A DNA stretch of 12,906 nt from Chloroflexota bacterium (GTDB taxonomy: Bacteria > Chloroflexota > UBA6077). A model generated the notes under the pieces. That model was not told the DNA's origin. It saw only the letters and a list, made by a program, of their open reading frames with translations, and did no database searches. The position numbers and the translations under genes were made by a program. Position 1 is the first letter of the stretch. Each line of letters begins with the position of its first letter. Below are positions 1 to 6,040 of the stretch, piece after piece. The stretch lies in NCBI GenBank assembly GCA_021806765.1, contig JAJZQR010000147.1, positions 1 to 12,906 on the forward strand. The letters run 5' to 3'.

Positions 1-20
1 CCCCTAGCCATGGCTCTGTC

Positions 21-1469
21 CTAGATCCCGAAGGTCACCTGCAGCCAGGGCAGGGCGAAGTAGACCAGGAAGGCCAGGGAGGCGACGTACATCGCCCAGT
101 GGAGATCCCTGGCTTTGCCGTTGACGATCTTCAGGAAGGTGTAGGCGATGAAGCCCACGCCGATGCCGTTGGTGATGCTGTAGGTGAAGGGCATGATGGC
201 GATGGTGAGCAGCGCCGGCAGCCCCTCTTCGATGTTCGAGAAGTCGATCTCCATGGCCACCGAGGACATCAGGAAGCCCACCACGATGAGCGCCGGAGCC
301 GTGGCGTGAGCCGGAACAACCCCCGCGATGGGGGACAGGAACATCGCCAGCAGGAACAGCAGGCCTGTAACCACGGAGGCGAGACCGGTGCGAGCCCCTT
401 CGCCCACGCCCGCAGCGCTCTCGACGTAGGTGGTGGCGGAGCTGGTGCTGGCGGCACCGCCCACGATGGCGGCCAGCGAGTCGACCAGCAGGATCCGGTT
501 CAATCGCGGGAGATTGCCCTTCTTATCCAGCCAGCCAGCCTTGCCTCCGATACCGATCACCGTGCCCATGGTGTCGAAGAAGTCGGAGAGCATCAGGGAG
601 AAGATGGTGAGGACGCCGGCGAGGATCCCCACCTTGGCGAAGATGCCAAAGTTAATCCCTTGCCCCAGCAGGGAGAGGTCGGGAGCGGCCACCACCGAGG
701 TGGGTATCACCGCCACACCTGGGGTGGTGAATGCCTTCCCTCCAGCTAGAGCGTTCACGGCGATAGCTACGATGGTGCTGACCAGGATGCCGATCAGGAG
801 GGATCCGCGCACCCTCTTCGCCATCAGCCAGATGGTTACGAAGAGACCGATGATAGCCACCAGCACGGGGCCGGTGGTGAGGTTACCCAGGGCAACGGGG
901 GTTCCGAGGTCCTTGGAGCCCCACTTGATCAGCTCGCCATCGGTGAGGCCGATGAAGAAGATGAAGAGTCCGATGCCCACGCCGATGGCCTTCTTGAGGG
1001 TCATGGGGATCGCCTTGAACACCGCCTCCCGCAGACCGGTGACCACCAGGATGGTGATGGCGACGCCCTCCAGGAAGATGACCCCCATGGCCGCCTGCCA
1101 GGGGAGCTTCATCCCGACGATCAACTGGAAGGCGACGACGGCGTTCAACCCCATGCCGGGGGCCAGGGCGAAGGGATAGTTGGCGTAGACGCCCATGAAG
1201 ATGGTCATGACGCCGGCGACCAGACAGGTCCCCGCCATAACTGCTGGGAACGCGGGGCCCAGCCCCTGGAGATCCTTGATGCCGGCAAAGGAAAGGATCG
1301 AGGGGTTAACGAAGATGATGTAGGCCATCACCATGAAGGTGGTCAGGCCGGCCACCAGCTCGGTGCTGATGGTGCTGCCGCTCTCGGTGACCTTGAAGAA
1401 GTTGTCCAGCCAGCCGCGCTTAGCGGTAGCCTTCCCGGAGTTGTCAATCGCGATGGATCGGTTTGCCAC
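21..1469 (-). CDS. NCS2-family nucleobase (adenine/guanine/hypoxanthine type) permease
   Basis: Polytopic inner-membrane permease, probably a proton-coupled importer of purine bases. It belongs to the AzgA/PbuG-like branch of NCS2, judging by the N-terminal stretch TTFMVMAYIIFVNPSIL, the conserved APGMGLNA (about residues 103-110), SDFFDTMGTVIGIGG (about 295-309) and the signature TTYVESAAGVGEGARTG (about 346-362). Hydrophobic segments fill most of the protein, as expected for the 12-14 helices of this family. The reading frame can start at a TTG at 1506-1508 (495 aa). I prefer the GTG at 1467-1469 (482 aa), because a purine-rich AAGGGGAGG lies just upstream at 1472-1480 and family members begin shortly before the first helix; the spacing is short, so the TTG is not excluded. 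The TAG stop is at 21-23. The gene is divergent from the tct operon. The exact base transported cannot be read from the sequence. Confidence 0.93.
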   Translation of the reverse strand: MANRSIAIDNSGKATAKRGWLDNFFKVTESGSTISTELVAGLTTFMVMAYIIFVNPSILSFAGIKDLQGLGPAFPAVMAGTCLVAGVMTIFMGVYANYPFALAPGMGLNAVVAFQLIVGMKLPWQAAMGVIFLEGVAITILVVTGLREAVFKAIPMTLKKAIGVGIGLFIFFIGLTDGELIKWGSKDLGTPVALGNLTTGPVLVAIIGLFVTIWLMAKRVRGSLLIGILVSTIVAIAVNALAGGKAFTTPGVAVIPTSVVAAPDLSLLGQGINFGIFAKVGILAGVLTIFSLMLSDFFDTMGTVIGIGGKAGWLDKKGNLPRLNRILLVDSLAAIVGGAASTSSATTYVESAAGVGEGARTGLASVVTGLLFLLAMFLSPIAGVVPAHATAPALIVVGFLMSSVAMEIDFSNIEEGLPALLTIAIMPFTYSITNGIGVGFIAYTFLKIVNGKARDLHWAMYVASLAFLVYFALPWLQVTFGI

Positions 1470-1594
1470 AGCCTCCCCTTCCCTTTTCTGGGGCACAAAA
1501 CACCCCAATGTGTAGAAACGACGGAGAATAGAACGCCAGAAGAGGGCGGCTCAGAAAGAGAAACGCCGCCCCGAAACCCAACCTCGGCCCGCTA

Positions 1595-1623
1595 ACAATG
1601 ACACAGCTCGCACATTATGTCAA
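1595..1623 (-). promoter_or_regulatory. Candidate promoter of the nucleobase permease
   Basis: On the minus strand a perfect -35 hexamer TTGACA (1618-1623) is followed after 17 nt by CATTGT (1595-1600), a weak -10 with 3 of 6 matches. It would give a 5' leader of about 120 nt that includes a 7-bp hairpin (GGGCGGC 1544-1550 with GCCGCCC 1565-1571). The hairpin has no T-run and no purine-riboswitch core that I recognise. The -35 supports the call; the -10 is poor. Confidence 0.3.
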
Positions 1624-1721
1624 GCTCCACCTCCAGAGCGCCCGGCTCCGACGCTGGATGCCGCTAGCCCGACTCCTCGAGCCGCTCGGTCCTGGGCGCC
1701 ATCTCGCCTCCAGGCCGTTGA

Positions 1722-1980
1722 CCTCACAGGGACCGCCAGCGATTGGCGGACACAGTTCGCGGTTCGCACCGCCGAGGTGTGAGCAACTTCCTTGGAAGGG
1801 ATGTGGGCGCCCCTCTCAGGAACCCCTTGGGCCAGGGCTCGCGACGGCCCGGGTCGACCTGGCAGGGTTAGCCCGATCCACGCGACGTGGTAGAGAGGCC
1901 GGGAAACTGGCCTATGGGCTGTGGCAGCCACTTTGGGTCGCGGCCGAAAAGACCGCACCGGCGGGGCAGTTCCCCGTCGG
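1722..1980 (+). ncRNA. Possible structured RNA (hairpin cluster), family unknown
   Basis: Several good stems crowd this non-coding block. CTCACA (1723-1728) pairs with TGTGAG (1778-1783) and encloses two hairpins, CCGCCA/TGGCGG (1733-1749) and GCGGT/ACCGC (1759-1772). Further on are CCACG/CGTGG (1878-1890), a 7-bp stem capped by a GAAA tetraloop (1896-1913), GGCTG/CAGCC (1917-1929) and a 9-bp stem (1958-1980). Two stems contain a G-T pair that is a G-U wobble only if the plus strand is transcribed, and GAAA is a GNRA loop only on that strand. I do not recognise RNase P, tmRNA, SRP or 6S motifs. The boundaries are guesses, and GC-rich DNA gives short stems by chance. Confidence 0.25.
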
Positions 1981-2100
1981 ATAGTGTACATCCGCACCCT
2001 CGCCATCGCAAGGCTCGCTCCGCGGAACAGAGAGTGAAATTCATTATAGATGATGGTTACCGTATTCACTGATCCGCAATCCACTGATGTAGAAGCCCTG

Positions 2101-2129
2101 TTGCATAATGATGAACCCGCTGCTAGTAT
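2101..2129 (+). promoter_or_regulatory. Candidate promoter of the tctCBA operon
   Basis: TTGCAT (2101-2106) and TAGTAT (2124-2129) are separated by exactly 17 nt and lie about 80 nt upstream of tctC. Both hexamers are partial matches (3/6 and 4/6) to the sigma-70 consensus. The 7-bp direct repeat CACTGAT just upstream (2067-2073, 2082-2088) could be a regulator site, which is inference. Confidence 0.35.
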
Positions 2130-2150
2130 GGCGCCGTTCCAGCGGGAAAA

Positions 2151-2184
2151 GCGGCATAGGCGGCATATGCACTGAAGCATATGC
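2151..2184 (+). repeat. Tandem 9-mer and double palindrome in the tctC leader
   Basis: Two adjacent 9-mers, GCGGCATAG (2151-2159) and GCGGCATAT (2160-2168), run into two copies of the 8-bp palindrome GCATATGC (2163-2170 and 2177-2184) separated by 6 nt. As RNA the two palindromes make an 8-bp stem with the loop ACTGAA, ending 12 nt before the Shine-Dalgarno of tctC. As DNA they form a two-site operator-like pattern downstream of the promoter candidate. Confidence 0.5.
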
Positions 2185-2211
2185 ATCAACAAAGTGGGAG
2201 GAGTGAGACCC

Positions 2212-3183
2212 ATGCTGGCAAGGTGGACAACCCTGGCACTGGCGACCCTCGTTTCCCTGGCCGTCCTAGCCGCCGCGGGGTGCGGCAGTCTCGCGGGGGG
2301 AGATAAGTTCCCCACCAAGCAGATCACCTACATGGTAACCTTCGATCCGGGCGGGCAGTCGGACCGGGAGGCCCGTCGGCAGCAGCCCTATCTGGAGAAG
2401 GCCCTGGGCCAGAAGGTGATCGTCGATTACAAGGTGGGCGGTGGCGGGGCCCTCGGTTGGGCCGAGGCTGCCCGGGGTAAGCCCGACGGCTACCAGGTCA
2501 CCGGCATCAACATCCCCCACATCATCCTCATGCCCATGCAGCAGGACGTCGGCTTCAAGACCGAGCAGTTGCTCCCGGTGTCCATCTTCCAATCCACGCC
2601 CCTGGGGCTGATCGTGCTCAAGTCCAGCCCCTACAAGACCCTGCAGGACTTCCTCGACGACGCCAAGAAGAACCCCGGCAAGCTGACCATCGGTGGTTCG
2701 GGCACCTTCACCGGGCCCCACATCGCCACCCTGCAGCTGCAGAAGCTGACCGGGACCAAGTTCGAGTACGTGCCCTTCACCGGCGCCGCTCCTTCGATCA
2801 CCGCCTTCCTGGGCGGCCACATCACCGCCCTGATGGCCAACTCCGACGACGTCTACAAGTACCGTGATCAGGAAGTGGTGCTGGGTATGGCCACCGACGC
2901 GAAGTTCTCGCCCATGCCCGAGGCCAAGAGCTTCAAGGAGCAGGGTGTAGACCTGGTGGAGACCGTGGATCGGGGCGTGGCCGTGCCGGCCGGAACCCCG
3001 GACAACGTGGTATCCGTCCTGGAGAAGACCTTCCTGGACCTCACCAAGAACACCGAGATCGTCGATGCCCAGAAGAAGGAGGGCTTCGTGCCCATGTCCA
3101 TGGGCTCCAAGGAGTCCAAGGAGTACATCCAGAAGCTGATCCCGCGCTACAAGCAGATCACGGAATCGCTCAAGCAGAAGTAA
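2212..3183 (+). CDS. tctC: Tripartite tricarboxylate transporter substrate-binding lipoprotein (TctC/Bug family)
   Basis: Extracytoplasmic binding protein that delivers a small organic acid to the TctA/TctB membrane unit. The 323-aa product begins with a lipoprotein signal (Arg4, hydrophobic run, lipobox LAAAGC with Cys24). It continues with Bug-family features: FPTKQITYMVTFDPGGQSD after the signal, a Gly-rich GGGGALGWAEAARGKPDGY, the IGGSGTFTGPH segment, and VPAGTPDNVVSVLEKTF near the C-terminus. The length is typical of the family. The ATG at 2212 is preceded by GGAGGAG (2197-2203) with 8-nt spacing; an in-frame GTG at 2194 would place the start within that ribosome-binding site and was rejected. 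It is first in an operon with tctB and tctA. A membrane-anchored rather than soluble binding protein fits an organism without a conventional periplasm, but does not prove it. The ligand is unknown. Confidence 0.94.
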   Translation: MLARWTTLALATLVSLAVLAAAGCGSLAGGDKFPTKQITYMVTFDPGGQSDREARRQQPYLEKALGQKVIVDYKVGGGGALGWAEAARGKPDGYQVTGINIPHIILMPMQQDVGFKTEQLLPVSIFQSTPLGLIVLKSSPYKTLQDFLDDAKKNPGKLTIGGSGTFTGPHIATLQLQKLTGTKFEYVPFTGAAPSITAFLGGHITALMANSDDVYKYRDQEVVLGMATDAKFSPMPEAKSFKEQGVDLVETVDRGVAVPAGTPDNVVSVLEKTFLDLTKNTEIVDAQKKEGFVPMSMGSKESKEYIQKLIPRYKQITESLKQK

Positions 3184-3194
3184 CTTCGGTAGCC

Positions 3195-3291
3195 GGAGGG
3201 CCTTTTCCCCATCCCCCGGGTTTTCGCGCGCGGTTGAGCGTCTCTTCCGTGCCGGACCCTTTCCTCGGGGCAGCGGGCGAAAAGGCCCTCC
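3195..3291. repeat. 13-bp inverted repeat between tctC and tctB
   Basis: GGAGGGCCTTTTC (3195-3207) is perfectly complementary to GAAAAGGCCCTCC (3279-3291), enclosing 71 nt of GC-rich sequence. It starts 12 nt after the tctC stop and ends 23 nt before the tctB ribosome-binding site. There is no T-run after the second arm, so a simple intrinsic terminator is unlikely. A 3' stabilising structure that raises tctC mRNA over tctBA is plausible by analogy with other binding-protein operons. Confidence 0.6.
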
Positions 3292-3325
3292 CAACGGCCG
3301 TATCTCCCAACTCCGGAGGCGACTG

Positions 3326-3799
3326 ATGATAAGGACTCTTCGAGCGGCCGACCTGGCGACCGGGGCCTTCATGACTATCCTGGGCATCCTGACCCTGGTG
3401 GCGTCCTTCCAGATAGTGGGGACGGCGGGGGAGCGGCTGCATCCCCGTACCCTGCCGGTCATAATCGGGTGGATGATCGTGGCCGCAGGCATCGGGCTGT
3501 TGGTCAGTGGATGGCGCTATCGGGGAGAGCCCAGGATCATCGACTGGCCCGATCCCCAGGGCAAGCGCCGCGTCCTGACCATGATCTTATTCATGATCGT
3601 CTACATGGCGCTGCTGGAACCGCTGGGCTTCCCCCTGGCGACCCTGGTCTTCATCACGGCCGGAACCTGGCACCTGGGCAGGTACCGCTGGTGGGTCGCG
3701 CCCCTCACGGGTGTGCTGAGCGCCCTCACCGTGCTCTTCGTCTTCATCGACTTCCTGGGGCTCAGCTTCCCTCTGGGCCTGCTGGAACTGATCTTCTAG
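3326..3799 (+). CDS. tctB: Tripartite tricarboxylate transporter small membrane subunit TctB
   Basis: Small integral membrane subunit of the TTT transporter, 157 aa, the usual size. Hydrophobic segments lie at about residues 10-30, 42-62, 84-116 (probably a helix pair) and 123-143, with a short polar loop at 64-82. The C-terminal LGLSFPLG is like the short Leu-Pro-Leu-Gly ending common in TctB proteins. TctB sequences are poorly conserved, so the call rests on size, topology and its place between tctC and tctA. The ATG at 3326 follows GGAGG (3315-3319) with 6-nt spacing. Its stop lies 29 nt before tctA, so the two are almost certainly co-transcribed. Confidence 0.9.
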   Translation: MIRTLRAADLATGAFMTILGILTLVASFQIVGTAGERLHPRTLPVIIGWMIVAAGIGLLVSGWRYRGEPRIIDWPDPQGKRRVLTMILFMIVYMALLEPLGFPLATLVFITAGTWHLGRYRWWVAPLTGVLSALTVLFVFIDFLGLSFPLGLLELIF

Positions 3800-3828
3800 C
3801 TCCACCCGAAAGATAAGAGGGTACGACC

Positions 3829-5340
3829 ATGCTCTTCTCCTGGCAGATGCTGGCGCAGGGCTTCGCACAAGCCCTGACGCCGGAAAGCCTACTTTTCGCC
3901 CTCATCGGATCCCTGGTCGGGACCCTGGTCGGGGTGCTGCCGGGCATCGGCCCCACCTCGGCCATCGCCATCCTGCTGCCCCTCACCACCATCCTGCCTC
4001 CGACGTCGGCCCTCATCATGATGGCGGCCATCTACTACGGGGCCCAGTACGGCGGCTCCACCACGGCCATCATGGTGAACATCCCCGGTGAGGCATCATC
4101 GGTTCCCACCACCCTGGACGGCTACCAGATGGCGAAGAAGGGGAGGGCGGGACCCGCCCTGGCCATATCGGCCATATCCTCCTTCTACGCCGGCACCCTC
4201 AGCATGATAGGGCTCACCTTCTTCGCCCCTCTGCTGGCAGGGGTGGCCCTGGCCTTCGGCCCGCCCGAGTACTTCGCCCTGATGTTCATGGCTCTCAGCC
4301 TGATCGTCGGCCTCTCCGGCCGGGCGCTGCTGAAGGGTGTTATCGCCATGTGCATCGGCCTGCTGGTCTCTATGATGGGCCTCGACCCGGTCACCGGCGC
4401 CGCCCGTCTCACCTTCGGGCTGGTGGACCTGATGGGCGGGGTCAACTTCATCAGCGTCATCATCGGACTCTTCGCCATCGGCGAGGTGCTGGTCAACGTT
4501 GAGAAAGACATGGAATTCATCTACACCAGCACCATCAAGAAGCTGCTGCCCACCTGGGCCGAGATCAGGGGTCTGATTGGCACCATGACTCGGGCCACCG
4601 GCCTCGGCTTCTTCATGGGGCTTCTGCCCGGGTGCAGTCCGGCCGTGACCACCTTCGTGGCCTACGACCTGGAGAAGCGGGTATCCAAGCATCCAGAGAA
4701 GTTCGGCACAGGAGTCATCGAAGGGGTGGCGGCGCCGGAGGGCGCCAACAACGCCACCAGCCAGGGCGGTTTCGTGCCGCTCTTCGCCTTCGGGATCCCC
4801 GCCGGCCCAGCCCTCGCCGTGATGCTGGGCGGCTTCATGATGTACGGCCTCCAGCCGGGCCCCAGGCTGTTCCAGGAGAACCCTCAGCTGGTGTGGTCGG
4901 TGATCGCCAGTATGTACATCGGCAACGCGATGCTGCTGATCCTCAACCTGCCGCTGGTGGGGCTGTGGGTCCGCATCGCACTGATCCCCTTCCCCATCCT
5001 GGGGCCATTGATCGTCCTCTTCTCTGTGATCGGAGCCTACAGCGTGCGCTACCTGGTGTTCGACGTCTGGGTGGCGCTGCTGTTCGGGGTGATCGGCTAC
5101 CTGATGCGGAAGTTCGGCTTTCCCATGGCGCCAATGGTGCTGGCCACGGTGCTGGCCCAGATGCTGGAGACGAACCTCAAGCAATCGCTGGCCATCTCCC
5201 ACGGGTCCTACGCCATCTTCTTCACGCGGCCCATCTCCGTGGTCTTCATGCTGCTGGGGCTGGCGGTCATCTTCCGTGGAGTATGGTCCCAGTACCGCGG
5301 GCAGGCCATGGAGCTGGCCGACGAGGGCGGCGAGGCATAG
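3829..5340 (+). CDS. tctA: Tripartite tricarboxylate transporter large permease subunit TctA
   Basis: Main translocating subunit of the TTT system, 503 aa, with about 11-12 hydrophobic segments. The N-terminal half has the family signature GTLVGVLPGIGPTSAIAILLP (residues 31-51, written here as one 21-residue span only by its ends: GTLVGVLPGIG and LLP) followed by YYGAQYGGSTTAI (69-81) and the NIPGEASSVPTTLDGY segment (84-99). The second half repeats the pattern: FFMGLLPGCSPAVTTFVAY, then EGVAAPEGANNATSQGG and LQPGPRLF. The ATG at 3829 has AGAGGG (3816-3821) upstream with 7-nt spacing. In the second half the usual small-residue run after PG is CSPAVTT, and a GIPAGPALAVMLGG segment stands where many family members have GIPGS-type sequence; this may reflect a different substrate. 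Uptake is presumed to be driven by an ion gradient, as known for the family. Confidence 0.95.
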   Translation: MLFSWQMLAQGFAQALTPESLLFALIGSLVGTLVGVLPGIGPTSAIAILLPLTTILPPTSALIMMAAIYYGAQYGGSTTAIMVNIPGEASSVPTTLDGYQMAKKGRAGPALAISAISSFYAGTLSMIGLTFFAPLLAGVALAFGPPEYFALMFMALSLIVGLSGRALLKGVIAMCIGLLVSMMGLDPVTGAARLTFGLVDLMGGVNFISVIIGLFAIGEVLVNVEKDMEFIYTSTIKKLLPTWAEIRGLIGTMTRATGLGFFMGLLPGCSPAVTTFVAYDLEKRVSKHPEKFGTGVIEGVAAPEGANNATSQGGFVPLFAFGIPAGPALAVMLGGFMMYGLQPGPRLFQENPQLVWSVIASMYIGNAMLLILNLPLVGLWVRIALIPFPILGPLIVLFSVIGAYSVRYLVFDVWVALLFGVIGYLMRKFGFPMAPMVLATVLAQMLETNLKQSLAISHGSYAIFFTRPISVVFMLLGLAVIFRGVWSQYRGQAMELADEGGEA

Positions 5341-5357
5341 CCAGCCCGCAGGGCAGA

Positions 5358-5374
5358 GGCCGGAAGACCCGGCC
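5358..5374. repeat. GC hairpin just downstream of tctA
   Basis: GGCCGG (5358-5363) and CCGGCC (5369-5374) form a 6-bp stem with the loop AAGAC, 17 nt after the tctA stop. No T-run follows, so termination is possible but not shown. Confidence 0.4.
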
Positions 5375-5390
5375 CTAAGGGCATCCATTC

Positions 5391-5418
5391 GTAGGGGCGG
5401 TTAGCGAACCGCCCCTAC
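5391..5418. repeat. Perfect 12-bp palindromic intergenic repeat
   Basis: GTAGGGGCGGTT (5391-5402), the loop AGCG, and AACCGCCCCTAC (5407-5418) make a perfect hairpin. From memory, near-identical GTAGGGGCG...CGCCCCTAC palindromes are scattered between genes in many high-GC bacterial genomes. It therefore looks like a REP-type dispersed repeat that may also end the tct transcript. It lacks a T-run on either strand. Confidence 0.6.
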
Positions 5419-5486
5419 CAGTCTGTTACCCCCTGGCACTGGCTGTGCACCTGTTTAGGTGAAGATGCTCTTGCGCCGGAGGAAAG

Positions 5487-6011
5487 GTGCCAGACGGCAT
5501 TGCGCAGTTCGCGATCCCCCCATGGGAGATAGTAGTCCGGTCGGCGGTGATCTACCTGGCACTGCTGATCGGCCTGCGGCTGTTCGGCAAGCGGGAGATC
5601 GGCCAGTTCACCCTCTTCGATCTGGTCGTGGTGCTGCTGGTGGCCAACGCCGTGCAGCCGGCCATGACCGGCCCGGATACCTCCCTGCTGGGCGGATTGC
5701 TGATCATCGGGACGCTGTTGGTCCTGAACTGGGGCGTGGGCACCCTGAGGCTCCGCAGCCCCTTCTTTCGGTGGATACTCCAGCCCCGCCCCACGGTGAT
5801 CGCTCAGGAGGGGCACTGGATCCCGGAGGCGCTGCGACGGGAGGGCGTGGACGAGGACGAAGCCGAGATGGCGCTGAGGGAGCACGGGGTGGAGACCATC
5901 GAAGAGGTGAAGCTGGCGGTGCTGGAGCTGGACGGCAGTATCAGCATCGTGCCCCAGGACTCTCGCACCATCCGCACCAGGCGACGAGTGCGCATGCTGC
6001 GCCAGAGGTAG
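5487..6011 (+). CDS. DUF421 (YetF/YcaP-like) membrane protein
   Basis: Membrane protein of 174 aa in the DUF421 family, whose biochemical role is not settled; Bacillus relatives include YetF and sporulation-linked paralogues. Two or three helices occupy about residues 14-32, 44-60 and 66-84, with family-typical GLRLFGKREIGQFTLFDLVV and VANAVQPA stretches. A cytoplasmic domain follows: RPTVIAQEGHWIPEALRREG, then the family-typical VKLAVLELDGSISIVPQ. Start choice: GTG at 5487, with GGAGG (5478-5482) 4 nt upstream; no ATG gives the conserved N-terminus. The C-terminus is basic (RTRRRVRMLRQR) and somewhat shorter than in many relatives. The stop lies 29 nt before the UbiB-family gene, so the two are probably one transcript. 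Confidence 0.88.
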   Translation: MPDGIAQFAIPPWEIVVRSAVIYLALLIGLRLFGKREIGQFTLFDLVVVLLVANAVQPAMTGPDTSLLGGLLIIGTLLVLNWGVGTLRLRSPFFRWILQPRPTVIAQEGHWIPEALRREGVDEDEAEMALREHGVETIEEVKLAVLELDGSISIVPQDSRTIRTRRRVRMLRQR

Positions 6012-6040
6012 CAGGACGAGGTCCGAGGATCTACTTTGCT

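Larger units (their letters stand above)
1509..2211. other. 0.7 kb gene-free divergent intergenic region
   Basis: No reading frame here looks like a protein: the long open frames on both strands are Arg/Pro/Ala-rich, have no recognisable domain, and the minus-strand one runs into the tctC signal sequence. From the permease side it holds the candidate permease promoter (1595-1623), a hairpin-dense GC-rich block (1722-1980), an AT-richer block (about 2030-2130) with a 7-bp direct repeat CACTGAT (2067-2073 and 2082-2088) and the tct promoter candidate, then a leader with repeated GCGGCATA and GCATATGC elements up to the tctC ribosome-binding site. Confidence 0.7.

Noticed and set aside
1543..1572. 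Purine riboswitch before the nucleobase permease
   Set aside because: Only one 7-bp hairpin with a 14-nt loop is seen; the three-helix purine aptamer core and its conserved loops are absent.
1751..1783. tRNA-like T-arm around GGTTCGCACC
   Set aside because: Stem and loop lengths do not fit a tRNA and no acceptor or anticodon arm can be drawn.
1598..1984. 128-codon plus-strand open frame upstream of tct
   Set aside because: Arg/Pro/Leu-rich with no domain, no ribosome-binding site, and it covers the hairpin-dense block; typical chance frame in GC-rich DNA.
1620..2327. 235-codon minus-strand open frame
   Set aside because: Runs antisense into the tctC signal sequence, covers the tct promoter region and has no protein-like pattern.
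4096..5388. 430-codon minus-strand frame opposite tctA
   Set aside because: His/Gln/Gly-rich shadow of the strongly conserved tctA gene.
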